From the NCBI GenBank assembly GCA_910574455.1, contig CAJSYZ010000005.1:4030001-4094000 (forward strand): DNA of 64,000 nucleotides. The letters run 5' to 3'. Under the pieces are notes generated by a model. That model was given only the letters and a program-made list of their open reading frames with translations, had not been told where the DNA came from and ran no database searches. The DNA is from Trichaptum fuscoviolaceum. Its lineage: Eukaryota; Basidiomycota; Agaricomycetes; Hymenochaetales; Trichaptaceae. Below, piece by piece: positions 13,601-24,368 of the stretch (the first letter of the stretch is position 1; the number at the start of each line of letters is the position of its first letter). The position numbers and the translations under genes are program-made.

Positions 13601-16600
13601 CTGCTCTCATTTATCAAAGACATCAAGGACATCAAATTAAGGATGATGAGTGTGGGTGGATGGATGGATGGGGGGAGGAGAAATAAACACAGTAAGTATA
13701 CCCAGTCGTCAGTAGTAACTGAAGGATTCAGGGTTGAATTTTATCCCCCAGATCCTTCGCCGACATTCCTTTGGGGTGCTTGCTTTGACTTCTGCCTATT
13801 CTTCCGATTCGTACCTTCCAACTTGCCGCTTGTCTCGTTTAACGGGCTGATACAATTTTCTGAGCTGCCTTACGATGTACGCTCTCAGGCGAATTATCTC
13901 AGCAGTCGAAGGTAGTCTTCCAAGCTCGACGGCGAATCCTTCGACCGATGACTTCCCCTAACTAAAAGCATACGCGCTGTGTCCCCTCTAAGCGGTATCC
14001 CATAACTGGTACGGTCGCCAAATTCCCCGACCTCTTTTGAACTTCTCCATTCGGGAAGCCGTCGCCCGTACGCGTATGATTCCCGCACACTTCGCCATGA
14101 GGAAGCTAGTCGCGCGACGCTGCATTGATGCGAATGATGCGTGTTTGCGCATCAATTCGCTATGCACCTACGTACAGTTATCATCATCTTACGGATGGGA
14201 ATATCTTCCTGTGCTGTCGGCGACAACATATTTAAGTTAAATTTAGTAAGCCTTTGCACAGCCGTTCGCTTCCATTCCACGATGATCGTGTGCGGGGAAG
14301 CTTGGAATCATCCGCCCGATTGTCTCCGTGATCGTGTCCGGGCCCTCTCTTTCTCGTTCCCTTTCGCTTCCACACAAGCTTACAAATTAGATCTCATTGA
14401 CGAAACATTATTTGGTACATCACTGATGAAACCAAAGTATTGTGAATAAGCCTCCTCCTTTATTCATTGCTACGTATTCATAACTCCTTATAGACTCGGA
14501 CGTGACATTTTTCCTTACATCTTCTCCGAGCTGACCGAAGTCCTCTCAATGCTCACCAGGCGTGTGGCGTTGTGAGATGATTTCGGAATACAATGATGTC
14601 CAGAAACAATGCTCGTGTGCAACAAACGTCACAATTAAGACGGCTTTCTGTTCGAACGAATCGATGACCCTTTTGAACTTACTTTCGACTTCTCCAATGA
14701 CAGCGGAACATGTTTCAAAGCAATTCGTTAGTAGTTTGCTTCGCGAACTCGAAAGAAGACAAGGCTAAGCGTTAAACGCTTATGCCACTGCTTCTCTCAG
14801 TAGATGGAACTCGTACCGAAGTGTCCGAAGCTTGTTCTCTACGGCGATGGCCGGACAAGTGCTACATTCCGCAAATACTGTACTTAGAGTAGATCCTCCG
14901 GCAGCACCGGACTTGGTATCGGGGCGAAATACCGGGTCAGTCAAAGCCAGTTCGACACCCGGCCGGAAGGTTCCAGCAGTAGAAGCCAGTGCTTTGCGGA
15001 CCAGCTCTTGTCTAATTGAGACTCGTATTCAAATGCATTTGCGCAGATGACGGAATAGTTGCAGAACTATGTGTGGAGCACAGAGCCTCGGACCGGACAA
15101 TGTACGTTTGCTATTCAAAGGTTAATAATACTGCCCAGTTTCCGTCCTTCTCTTAATCGATTATACGGTCTTGGGAATTAGTGTCATCACTGGCATGAGT
15201 TGTGATGCTCTTTACCCTCTTTGCTTCACAGAACTCCGAGAGAATCGAAATGTAACTACGATTTAGACATCCGCATGTTCCACTTCTTCCGAATAATCGG
15301 AAGTTGGATCTCGCATGGCTCTAGCACCACGCCCTAGTCCCCACCGCTGAGTTTACTTACAAGCAGGATACGCAGGTGAGGTGAACATACATGCGAAATT
15401 CAGTTTCATAGAGGAACATATTTGAAAAAGTAAAGGGCTTAAACAAATGAGGAGTATTATCCGACGATACCCCGAGCGTACCACGTAGATCGGGACCTGA
15501 CTCTTTTTGCGTTGCACCGCATAAAATATTAGCGGAACGACGAGGAAGGGCGATCATTTGTGAACATTCCATACGTCTCGAAATGTGGGTCCCAGGCATC
15601 AAAATTCTTATTTATGATTTAAGCTCCGCGAATACTAAGGGTAGGTAAAAGTCGTTTGAGATCGACGCCCGGAGGATGTTGTCTCCGGTAATGCGTCTTC
15701 ATTTTCCTCGAACTCGTTTGAGGTTGAAGTCAAGACGTAGACACAGGCAGGTAGTCAATCTGACTGGTCAATCTGCATTGTATCTTACACAAATACGTCG
15801 TTGAAGCTGAACTGAAATTTCGAGGCTTGTCTAGGATAATCAGGATCTGATGGTCAATGCCTCGTGTTTTGAATTTGACACGTACTGGTCACAAGATATC
15901 AGACCTATCCACAGATTGCCTGCTATTCAAGACCATATATTTCTACCAGGTGCTGAAGACGTTCTGTGTGCATAATAGTATATATAAGCCTTATGTCATT
16001 GTGATTTGAGTAACCGAGATTTCCGAAATTTCAGAGTCGGTTCACTTCAAGCTTCCGGTCCGGGTCAAAGCCCGAGTTATTCAAACTTCTTCTAATCCTT
16101 GTAAATGGACTCTCCAGTGCCCCGAAAGTCATGAGCCAAAGCTTGCAGTGACCCATATATTTCCAGCAGGAAGTGGTATCTGTGCGCTTACATTGGTTAT
16201 CTTGGATGGTACGCTTGCTTGGATCTCTACTCTTGTAAGTCTACAGAAGTTGTCGAGCACTGCAAATTCCCCGCTAAGTAGAAATTGTATTAGACTACGT
16301 CAGCGGATCTCGCTTGACGAGGTCATTGATCTGCAACCAAAAGATCTGGTAATACTTATGACTCACTATCTCTGGCTATCCTCACGTGAACACCCCGCAA
16401 TCCATCGCGCGAGATACGAACATACACTTGCGGAGAGGAAACTCCTGATCCATTGACAGGCAAACTGCATTTCCTGGCACATTACGTCGAGTGGAAGACA
16501 TGTTATTTATGGACTCTGATATTAACATATCCCTGAATGCTTCTGATAGTAATTCTCGGCACAGGGTTTGAGAGGACACGTAGTCCCTTGGAGGACAAAT

Positions 16601-17775
16601 GGCTTAGTCTAATTACCACTTCTCGCAGTGCCTGGTGTCGATTGCTTCTGATGGCGCGGATGAACTATGAACATCCCTCTTATCGGAACTAGTTGGCATG
16701 CATGAATGAGATTGGCGGGTATTCTTCACTCTGCGCTGGGAAAAATACAGGACAGTCGCAAGCAGACAACAAGCTCAAAGTATTGTGGGCAAAGAGACGT
16801 AGTTCTTGCTATGACCTCTATCACAATTCAATAAAACGAGGAGAGGAAATCCCAGGGTGCTGTATATGATTGTATAGGACAGAAGGAACAAAGCTTGGCA
16901 TCTCGAGACAAGCGCCAGCGATCAGGAGAAAACACCGCCTTCGGGTAAATCCGCAATTGATGGCGGCATTCAGGTTCGAGTTTCGGCAGCGCACTCCCTG
17001 AGGCTCCCGCTTTTTTCCTTTTCCCTCCACCACCTCCACTTCGGCTATCTGACCCTACTCTGAACATAAGTCGGCATAGAAAAACATTGCGAGCTGCCTA
17101 CTCTTCTCGAAGCTGCTATCAACAATCAGTTAGACCCATCGAGCACAGACAAAATTGGAAAGGCGTACAGTCCGGTGCTTATGAAGGCTTGATGGGAACA
17201 AATGCGGAGGGCGGGTACATCACGCCGATGTGAGACATCCTCCGGTGCGGCGGGAACGGCACCAGCTGCACTCTCGAGCTCGAAGCTTGCAAGCTGCATC
17301 ATTCACGCAGTTTTGTTTGATTTGGGATAAAATGTTCGCATGCAGCAAGGCAGTGCTCGCGTATGCCCAAAACTGTATTTTGTCTGCGCAAATCCTGCTC
17401 GCGTTCGGTGAAACACAATTACAGGTTCCATTGATCTGGGTGAATTCGCTTGTTTGTGTCGACCCCTTGCGCTTGGTCATACCTGACAATCCCGCTGATC
17501 TGGCGAGGAGATGGGATCGCCTCCATGCTCCGGTCCCGTCTGAATCATATATCATGGCTGCTTTCAGCTCGTCCGACGTTCTTTACACTGACACTCTCCT
17601 TCTCCCCACATCCTTCGGGTTCGCCATGCTCTTTTCCCTTTTTATACTTTGAATCCTTTTTCATATTCTGAGCTCAACATAAAGCCCTGCCGTGCACTTC
17701 GTCTTCGCCGCCCGCTCCCACTCTGAGAGTCATTTGATAACTTCACAATTGTATAATTCGTCTTTCTTCACCATA
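10635..17775. other. large gene-poor interval
   Basis: About 7.1 kb with only short frames on both strands. The first few hundred bases serve as promoter and leader of the Flc/TRP-like gene and include a CGT/TCG triplet tract. The last 200 bases, pyrimidine-rich, precede the Zn2Cys6 gene. Between them I find no protein family, no long terminal repeats I can pair by eye and no tRNA. It may contain decayed elements or non-coding transcripts that cannot be recognised without a search. Confidence 0.5.
10899..10923. repeat. TCG/CGT triplet microsatellite
   Basis: A run of about six TCG units followed by GCCGCCG, upstream of the Flc/TRP-like gene and outside any accepted exon. Confidence 0.8.
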
Positions 17776-20175
17776 ATGGCACAAACACCGTCGGATGCTG
17801 GATCGGGGACCGCAAACACCCTGCCAAGGGGCAAGGCTTGCTTGCGATGCAGGTATGTCTCGCCTCGTCTTCTCCAATGTCCAATTGAGCTGACATGCTG
17901 TACTTCACAAAGGAAACGCAAAATGGTACTTGCTCGCACAGCCACATATCTTATTTGCACAGCTAACGTCTGATTAGAGATGTGATGGCGCTAAGCCAGC
18001 GTGCTCGCAGTGTGTTCGCGCTCACAAACCGGATGGCTGCCAGTACGACGATGGCAAAGGCAAGACACGCACACAAGCTCTTCGAGAGAAGATTGCTCGA
18101 CTCGAAGAAGAGATCGCGCAGCTTCGCGATCCCGACTATTCCTCAGCGCCGGCGATCGTCTTACACGACCCACATTTACAGCAGGCGTCGGGCAGTGCGT
18201 CGGGCGCGTCTCGGTCGGCGCGCTTGAGCTCGGGTTATTCTCGTCATGCCCGAAGTCACAGTCACGAATCTGATGTTTCTTCGCCTTCTTACTCGCCTGG
18301 GGGAACACCGAGCACTGGTAGCCCCGGGCTTTCAGCTGCTGCCTCGCCCTACAGTAGCTTCGGTAAGCGCTCATGCTCTGTTGGGTTTAATTCATCTGTG
18401 TTGATATCAGAACCTCATCGAAGATTCGATGGGCTCACCGCGGACGCCTTTCGTACCTTCACGAGTGAGTTCAAATAATTTGGATGAGGAACAAATAAAT
18501 TGTTCTAACCATTCTTCGTAGACGCTATCTCCAGCTGCTCTCATTGCCAACGATGAAATCTCCCCAGAAATCACTTATGCCCTGTACGACTCGTGCAGCA
18601 AATTTCCCTTGTTCACTCACTTACCTCCCGCCTCACCCTTCGACTCTAGACTTGACATCTTCTTGCAACACAGACACCAGACAGGCCTCGCACTGCACGT
18701 CGAACGTCTCCGATCTTCAATCATCGGTTCATTCCCTGGCCCGAGCGTTTCTCAACAATTCCCTTATGCTGTGCATCTGACGAACTATCAGCGCCACCCT
18801 GTCATTGCAAATAGTATCTATCTTTGGGCGTCGTTCCTATCGCGCGCAGGGCCTCTCGGTGCATATGAACAGCAATTCCTGGCTCGTACGCAGAGCTCTC
18901 TTGTGGACGCGTTGAATATTTCACAACATCAGCGTCAGCCGCAGACACCACAGCCATCCAGCGGTCTTACACCATCGATGACCCCTTCTCCTGTAACACA
19001 GGTATCGCCTTCTATCGCTGCGATCGATGCCATCCAAGCTTCTGTTCTCCTTGCGCGCTACTTTTTCGCTACCGGCCGCCTTCATGAAGCATCATATCAC
19101 GCCAGCGCGGCCGCAGACCTTGCAGTTCAAATTGGTTTACATCAGATCAACTCGTCTTTGGCGCTCGTGATGGCGCAGCAGCAGCAACAATGGGGAGGAC
19201 TTCAGGGCCTGAGCGCGGTCTCTACCTCAGCGCTCCGTCTAGCACCGGCTCAGGATGCCATTGAGCTTGGAGAGCGCATTGGGGTATTCTGGCAGGTCTA
19301 CATCCTCGACAGACTGCTGAGCGTGGCTCTCAAACGCTCGCCATGCATCATTGACGATGACTGTGTAGAAACGCGTATCGACACTCCGTGGCCAGAGGAG
19401 ATAGAAGAGTATGAACACGTATGTTTCAGTTTGCACACGGTCCGCAGTTCTCTAACCTTCAATTCATAGATCCCTATGGACACAATACAAGGAGAATCGA
19501 CTTTACGTGTCTTCTTCCTGACGCAAGGCCAGTCATCTGGTACGCTGGGTGGCTTCTCTGTACAAGCACTCCGTGTCAAGGCCGCAGCGCTGTATTCCGC
19601 AGCTGCACGTGCGTCTGCCAACTGGGGTCTCCGACCGTCCGTACAGCAGGGATCGACATCACCACCTTCCTCTGAATTGCAGGAGTTCCAGGCTTTGGAG
19701 TTAACGATCTCCCGCTTTGTGGCAACACTTCTCCCTGCTCATCAGTTGACAGCCGGCCTACCTGATGAAGATCGCCGCGGCCATCTCGCAGTTCATACAC
19801 TCGCCCATGCTGCTTTGATTCAGCTGCACATGCGGTTCGCGCGCCAAGGGGACTTGCAGTCTGTAGAGAAGTGTGTGCGCGCGGCTCACAGCGCTGCGCA
19901 ACTCTCGAGGCTGCTGACGGAAAACGACTACGAGTTTATCGATCCCGTCTTCGGTGTAAGTCTGATGTCACGTCACGCAAGTTAGTTTGATTCTGAAGCT
20001 AACACATCATTTATAGCCTTGCTGGATGACGGTCGCAGACGTTTTTGGGTTGGAACAAGTGCAACCTTCCACGAATTGGAGCCAGTCGGAAGCTAGGACT
20101 CAACAAGATCTGAACTTAATAGTTTCCGCTATGACTCGCCTGAGCGCAAGATACCCTGTGATGGCTATGTTATGA
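17776..20175 (+). CDS. Zn2Cys6 fungal transcription factor
   Basis: Predicted 685-residue nuclear regulator in seven exons: 17776-17852, 17913-17925, 17978-18362, 18424-18464, 18522-19418, 19470-19955, 20017-20175. Residues 22-53 form a Zn2Cys6 binuclear cluster with Cys spacing CX2CX6CX6CX2CX8C, starting ACLRCRKRKMRCDG. Next is a short coiled coil (LREKIARLEEEIAQL), then a Ser-rich linker, then the middle-homology region typical of fungal-specific factors (LSPAALIANDEISPE, later DPVFGPCW). The cluster is split by two introns around a 13-bp exon. The border at 18362/18424 was chosen because it is the only one that keeps the frame into the conserved region; an acceptor at 18411 would break it. 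Targets are unknown. It lies tandem with the downstream HDAC gene. Confidence 0.88.
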
Positions 20176-20964
20176 GAAATGTCGCCAGGTACTTCTCCTT
20201 CTATACTCAGCGAAGGTATGGCTTACCAAACCTAAAGCAGCAGCGGACCCCCACTCAATACATGAGAGAGTTTACCTTCGATCTCTCCCGAAATCACGAA
20301 CATTTCTGTCAATCACCACGTTCCTTAACGTAATTCACGATGGACCTTTTTTTATGAACCCATCACATCAATTGGACTCTTCTGGACGATTTAGACAATC
20401 AATGAACACTAAAATGAGCTTCGGACTCTTCTTCAATAGGACATTTGCTTTCGGACACAGACATTTTTTTAGGATTACAGTAACCATCACTCATCGGACA
20501 TTCTTTCGGACATTGTTGTGTATCTTTATTAACATCTGCTTTTTCGCATTGCTCCCTTCTTTACGTGTAGTCACAGTCCTTGTCTTTCGCAGTCTATCTT
20601 GCTTTCTTTCGCATGTTTTGGACATTCTTCACAATTCTTCTCATCCATGGACTAACCGCATATGTATCTGTAAACCAGCATTCTCTTTTCTTCGGACTAT
20701 CTTCGCTTTCTACTTCGTTTCATAAAGTTAGCAACAGAACTTATTTCGTGATGTACCGAGTATACAACATCCTAAAATATATATTCCTCTACTTATTGTA
20801 CTTTCTGGGTTTGTGTCGCTTAGAAAGGCACCTGAAGCCCACGCCTTCAAATTGCCAGAGTGGCACTGCCATGAATGATGAGGTACACTTTTGGGCCTTT
20901 CCTTCTTCTTTCTTCTCAACTCAAGTTACTTAACCCCCTGCTAGCTTCATCCTTGTTCTTTTCT
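20176..20964. other. T-rich intergenic region between Zn2Cys6 and HDAC genes
   Basis: About 790 bp, strongly T-rich on the + strand. The run 20416-20515 repeats a TTCGGACA/CGGACATT word several times. A 123-codon frame (20354-20725) is hydrophobic only because of the TTT/TTC bias and is not accepted as a gene. The region probably serves as 3' UTR of the first gene and promoter of the second. Confidence 0.5.
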
Positions 20965-23900
20965 ATGGCTTCTCTCTTCTCTGCAGTCGCACAAGGTGTA
21001 TCTGGGCTCATAAATCTAAGTCAACCATCTGCTAACGGGACAACGGCGACTTCAGTTGGCGATGCTGTACCTCCCCAAACACTGGCAAATACCGAGAAAC
21101 CTATGGAGGTTGATTCTATCATAGTAAACAATGAACAACCTGCCGCGGGTCCTTCAAAAGTATCCGGTTATAAATCAACTATCAGGGCAGCATCCCTTCC
21201 TTTGTCTCTAACAGGCAACATTACAAGCCGATATGGCTATGTGTTTGATGATCGCATGATGCTACATGCACCTCTAGACGAACATCCGGAGTCACCTGCG
21301 AGGATCCAGGGTATCTACCAGAGACTACGAGAAGCAGGCTGTCTGCACAGGATGAGGCAAGTCCAAATACGACAAGTCAAGAAAAGTGAGGCGCTCCTCG
21401 TTCACAGCGAAGATCACTGGGACAAAGTCCAAATGATAGCGCGTTTGTTTGTTTCCCTCAAGGCGCAGGTAACCGACTAACAGCTCCGATATGTAGAGAT
21501 GACTATAGAGCAGATTGTGATGTCGCAAAGCTACTATGAACACCTTTCTCTCTACGTATCCCCCCAGTCGACACTCGCGGCACTGTTGAGCTGCGGAGGT
21601 GTGATTGAATCTGCTTTGGCAGTAGCTAGAGGGCAATTAGATAAGACATTTGCCATTGTACGTCCTCCCGGACATCATGCGGAACCGGAGGAGCACATGG
21701 GCTTCTGTTTCTTCAACAATGTTGCTGTAGCAACACGAGTCGTGCAGCAGCTTACGCCCATGAAGCGAATACTGATTTTGGACTGGTCAGTCGATTTAGT
21801 TACTTGTGTGACGGAAGCTAATACCTCCTTTTCGATGTTAATAGGGATGTGCATCATGGTGAGTGTATCAGACCCAGGCTCTTGTAGATATTTTACAACG
21901 TATGTCAAAGGTAATGGAACGCAGCGCGCTTTTCTGGATGACCCCAGTGTTTTATATATTTCCCTGCATCGCTATGATGGAGGGGATTTCTATCCGTGTG
22001 GCCCATTCGGGGGTATGGACTCTTGCGGTGAAGGGGAAGGCTTGGGAAAGTGAGTAATTTTGTCGTAAGAGGTCATTCCAATACTGGAATGAACGCGTTC
22101 ACATGTTCTTCGTCGTCCTCCCCGAACACGTAAATTTACCGAAGCTTTATATTTGCAGATCAGTCAATGTCCCTTGGCCAGAAAGTGGCATGGGAGATGC
22201 AGAGTATCTACATGCATTTATGAAGATAGTTATGCCCATAGCCTTTGAATTTGCACCGGACCTCGTCATCGGTGAGTGGTTCACCCTAAGTACAGCGGAA
22301 TTATACCGATATACTTTATTAGTATCTGCTGGCTTCGATGCTGCTGATGGAGACGAGCTAGGGCAATGTCGTGTTACACCAGCCGGCTATGCACATATGA
22401 CACATATGCTCTCCACACTGGCAGGTGGGAAAATGGTCGTTGCGCTTGAGGTAAGTTGCTTGGAGTCCTGTTTCTGATATGGTGTATATGTGTATTATTG
22501 CTGTCCAAATCTCCCACCCTTCCCACCTCTTTTCGTTCCTCCGCACTGCCGTTTAGGAGACTCCCGATCACGCTGACTCTGAACATATTCACACTTCTAG
22601 GGTGGGTATAACGTCGAGGCAATATCAAATTCTGCACTCGCAGTGACGCGTGTTTTACTCGGCGAGGCTCCTCCTGAACTGAAGAGCATGGTCGCCAACG
22701 AACTAGCCACAGAAACAGTATGGGCGGTGGCCACGCACCAAAGCAAGTATTGGAAGAACGTTGACCCCAAATCTTGCGAACCCAGCGAAGGTTTGAGATA
22801 TATTTACCACGGCAAACAGAACCACTTGACTAATTGTTGCCTTCGTAGAGGAATCTGCTCAAACCATATCGATTCCAGGTAAGGAATAAATTTCATGACT
22901 TCGATACATCAACATCCCCCCTCTTTTATACTCGCCTCAAAACATGCAATGGGGGCAACCTGAGCCGATTCCTTCCCCTCATCGCACACATACACATATA
23001 TCCTTTGTTATGGCAGTATTAACGATTTGCTCTGTCATTCAGAGCTACTTAAGATTCAACGACGGGAATACTTATTTCAGATATACAAAATATTGGAAGT
23101 TCCTTTAATGGACTCGGAGATAGATGAACGGTTTCAAACACAGGTTTTATGCTCGTAGGCCCACTTTCTTCCTCTTTGCTCCCTAACTCTAACGCTTAGA
23201 ATGCAGACCCGATGTTCTGGAAAACGAAACACTTGTTCTTTTCGTGCACCAGTTGTATGTACCGGCTTTTCTCGTCCCTCAAATTATTTCGCTCATGTGA
23301 TCCGAGATTAGCGGCAACGTTCGTGTCGAGCTTGCGGGTGCGCTGACGTCCGATATAAACGTCGAACGATCTTACTTGGTTTGTTTCCATGCACCTGTAT
23401 GCTTTTTTCATTGAATTGAATTCAAATGACCACAGGTGGATGTAACAAAAGGGCTCATTGAATGGGTGAAGGATAGGCACTTTTCATACGTTGAAGTGAA
23501 CACGCATCCGCGACCAGCTTTGCAAAATCATGTTAGTTCTTCGGCTTCTCTATCTTCTGCGCTCATATTGTAGAGTTATCAGAAACGCTCGTGGACGGAG
23601 CTTGGTCGAGAACTCCTGACTTACCTTTGGGACAATTACATACAGTGAAGTCTTTCCATAAATCTTCCGCCTTATTGACTTGGCTGATGTTCATAGGTTA
23701 TCGAATGCTTCCAATATAATCTTGTTTGGCCATGGGCCAGGATGCACAGCACTCATGGAGCTCATTTCTGAGAGAGGCAAGTCTTCAAGTTCTGATCTGA
23801 GAATCCAGAGTGATCTTGATGCTGACACTGCTTATTTTCGTGATAAAGCACATAGCGTAATGCAAAAGGTGACGTCAGCTGTTCTGGTAGTTGGGCAGGA

Positions 23901-24292
23901 CGACATTCCCCAAATTCCTAGAGACGAGGACGAACTTAGAAGGTGGTATATTAAAGTCAGTCCTTATTGCCAATATATTCCTATGCAGTAGAGCTGATAA
24001 CATAAAATAGCACTCTTACGTAGTGGTTCCGCAATCACATCCTATCGTCGTTGAAGGGAAGCTTCGGAAACGGCACGGTATGGTGAAACAATACGGTACC
24101 AGACTTATCCTCCACGCTTGATAGCATTAATTAACATACTATGCAGATGAAAAGAGGACAATCAAACTTCTATCTCGTGCATTGCCTGACATTCAAGAAT
24201 ATATCGATAGCAAAATCACACGACCGAACGCCGGGTCTACCAACCTTAATGGGTCCATCACTCACAACGATTCAGCACCCTCAGCACCCTAA
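20965..24292 (+). CDS. class II histone deacetylase, Hda1/Clr3 type, with Arb2 domain
   Basis: Predicted 748-residue Zn-dependent lysine deacetylase in 16 exons: 20965-21442, 21497-21785, 21845-21858, 21911-22049, 22159-22271, 22323-22450, 22601-22790, 22849-22878, 23043-23154, 23207-23254, 23312-23378, 23436-23531, 23574-23644, 23697-23955, 24011-24077, 24147-24292. The catalytic domain shows [15 protein letters not shown] (His pair near 219-220), DVHHGNGTQ (about 257-265, metal Asp and His, partly from a 14-bp exon), [10 protein letters not shown] (about 346-355) and EGGYN. Residues from about 498 form the Arb2-type domain ([30 protein letters not shown]). Hda1/Clr3 enzymes remove acetyl groups from histone H3 in silencing complexes. 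An upstream in-frame ATG (20875) would add 30 hydrophobic residues; 20965 is preferred. The stop is 76 bp from that of the convergent CE9-like gene. Confidence 0.92.
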
Positions 24293-24368
24293 AAGTCTTT
24301 GCTTTGTACTCTTGTTAAACTACTTGTTATTGTTTCTTTCCTATCCATATATGACGGTGCGGAAGGGC

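Noticed and set aside
13445..13915. 156-codon + strand frame in the gene-poor block
   Set aside because: Low resemblance to any protein, starts with repeated short words and overlaps equal-length antisense frames.
14783..15028. 82-codon open minus-strand segment with globular-looking composition
   Set aside because: The opposite strand is open over nearly the same stretch, there is no start codon or good splice border, and no family is recognised.
20354..20725. 123-codon hydrophobic frame
   Set aside because: The hydrophobicity comes from a T-rich strand (TTT/TTC codons). It lies in the 3' region of the Zn2Cys6 gene and resembles no protein.
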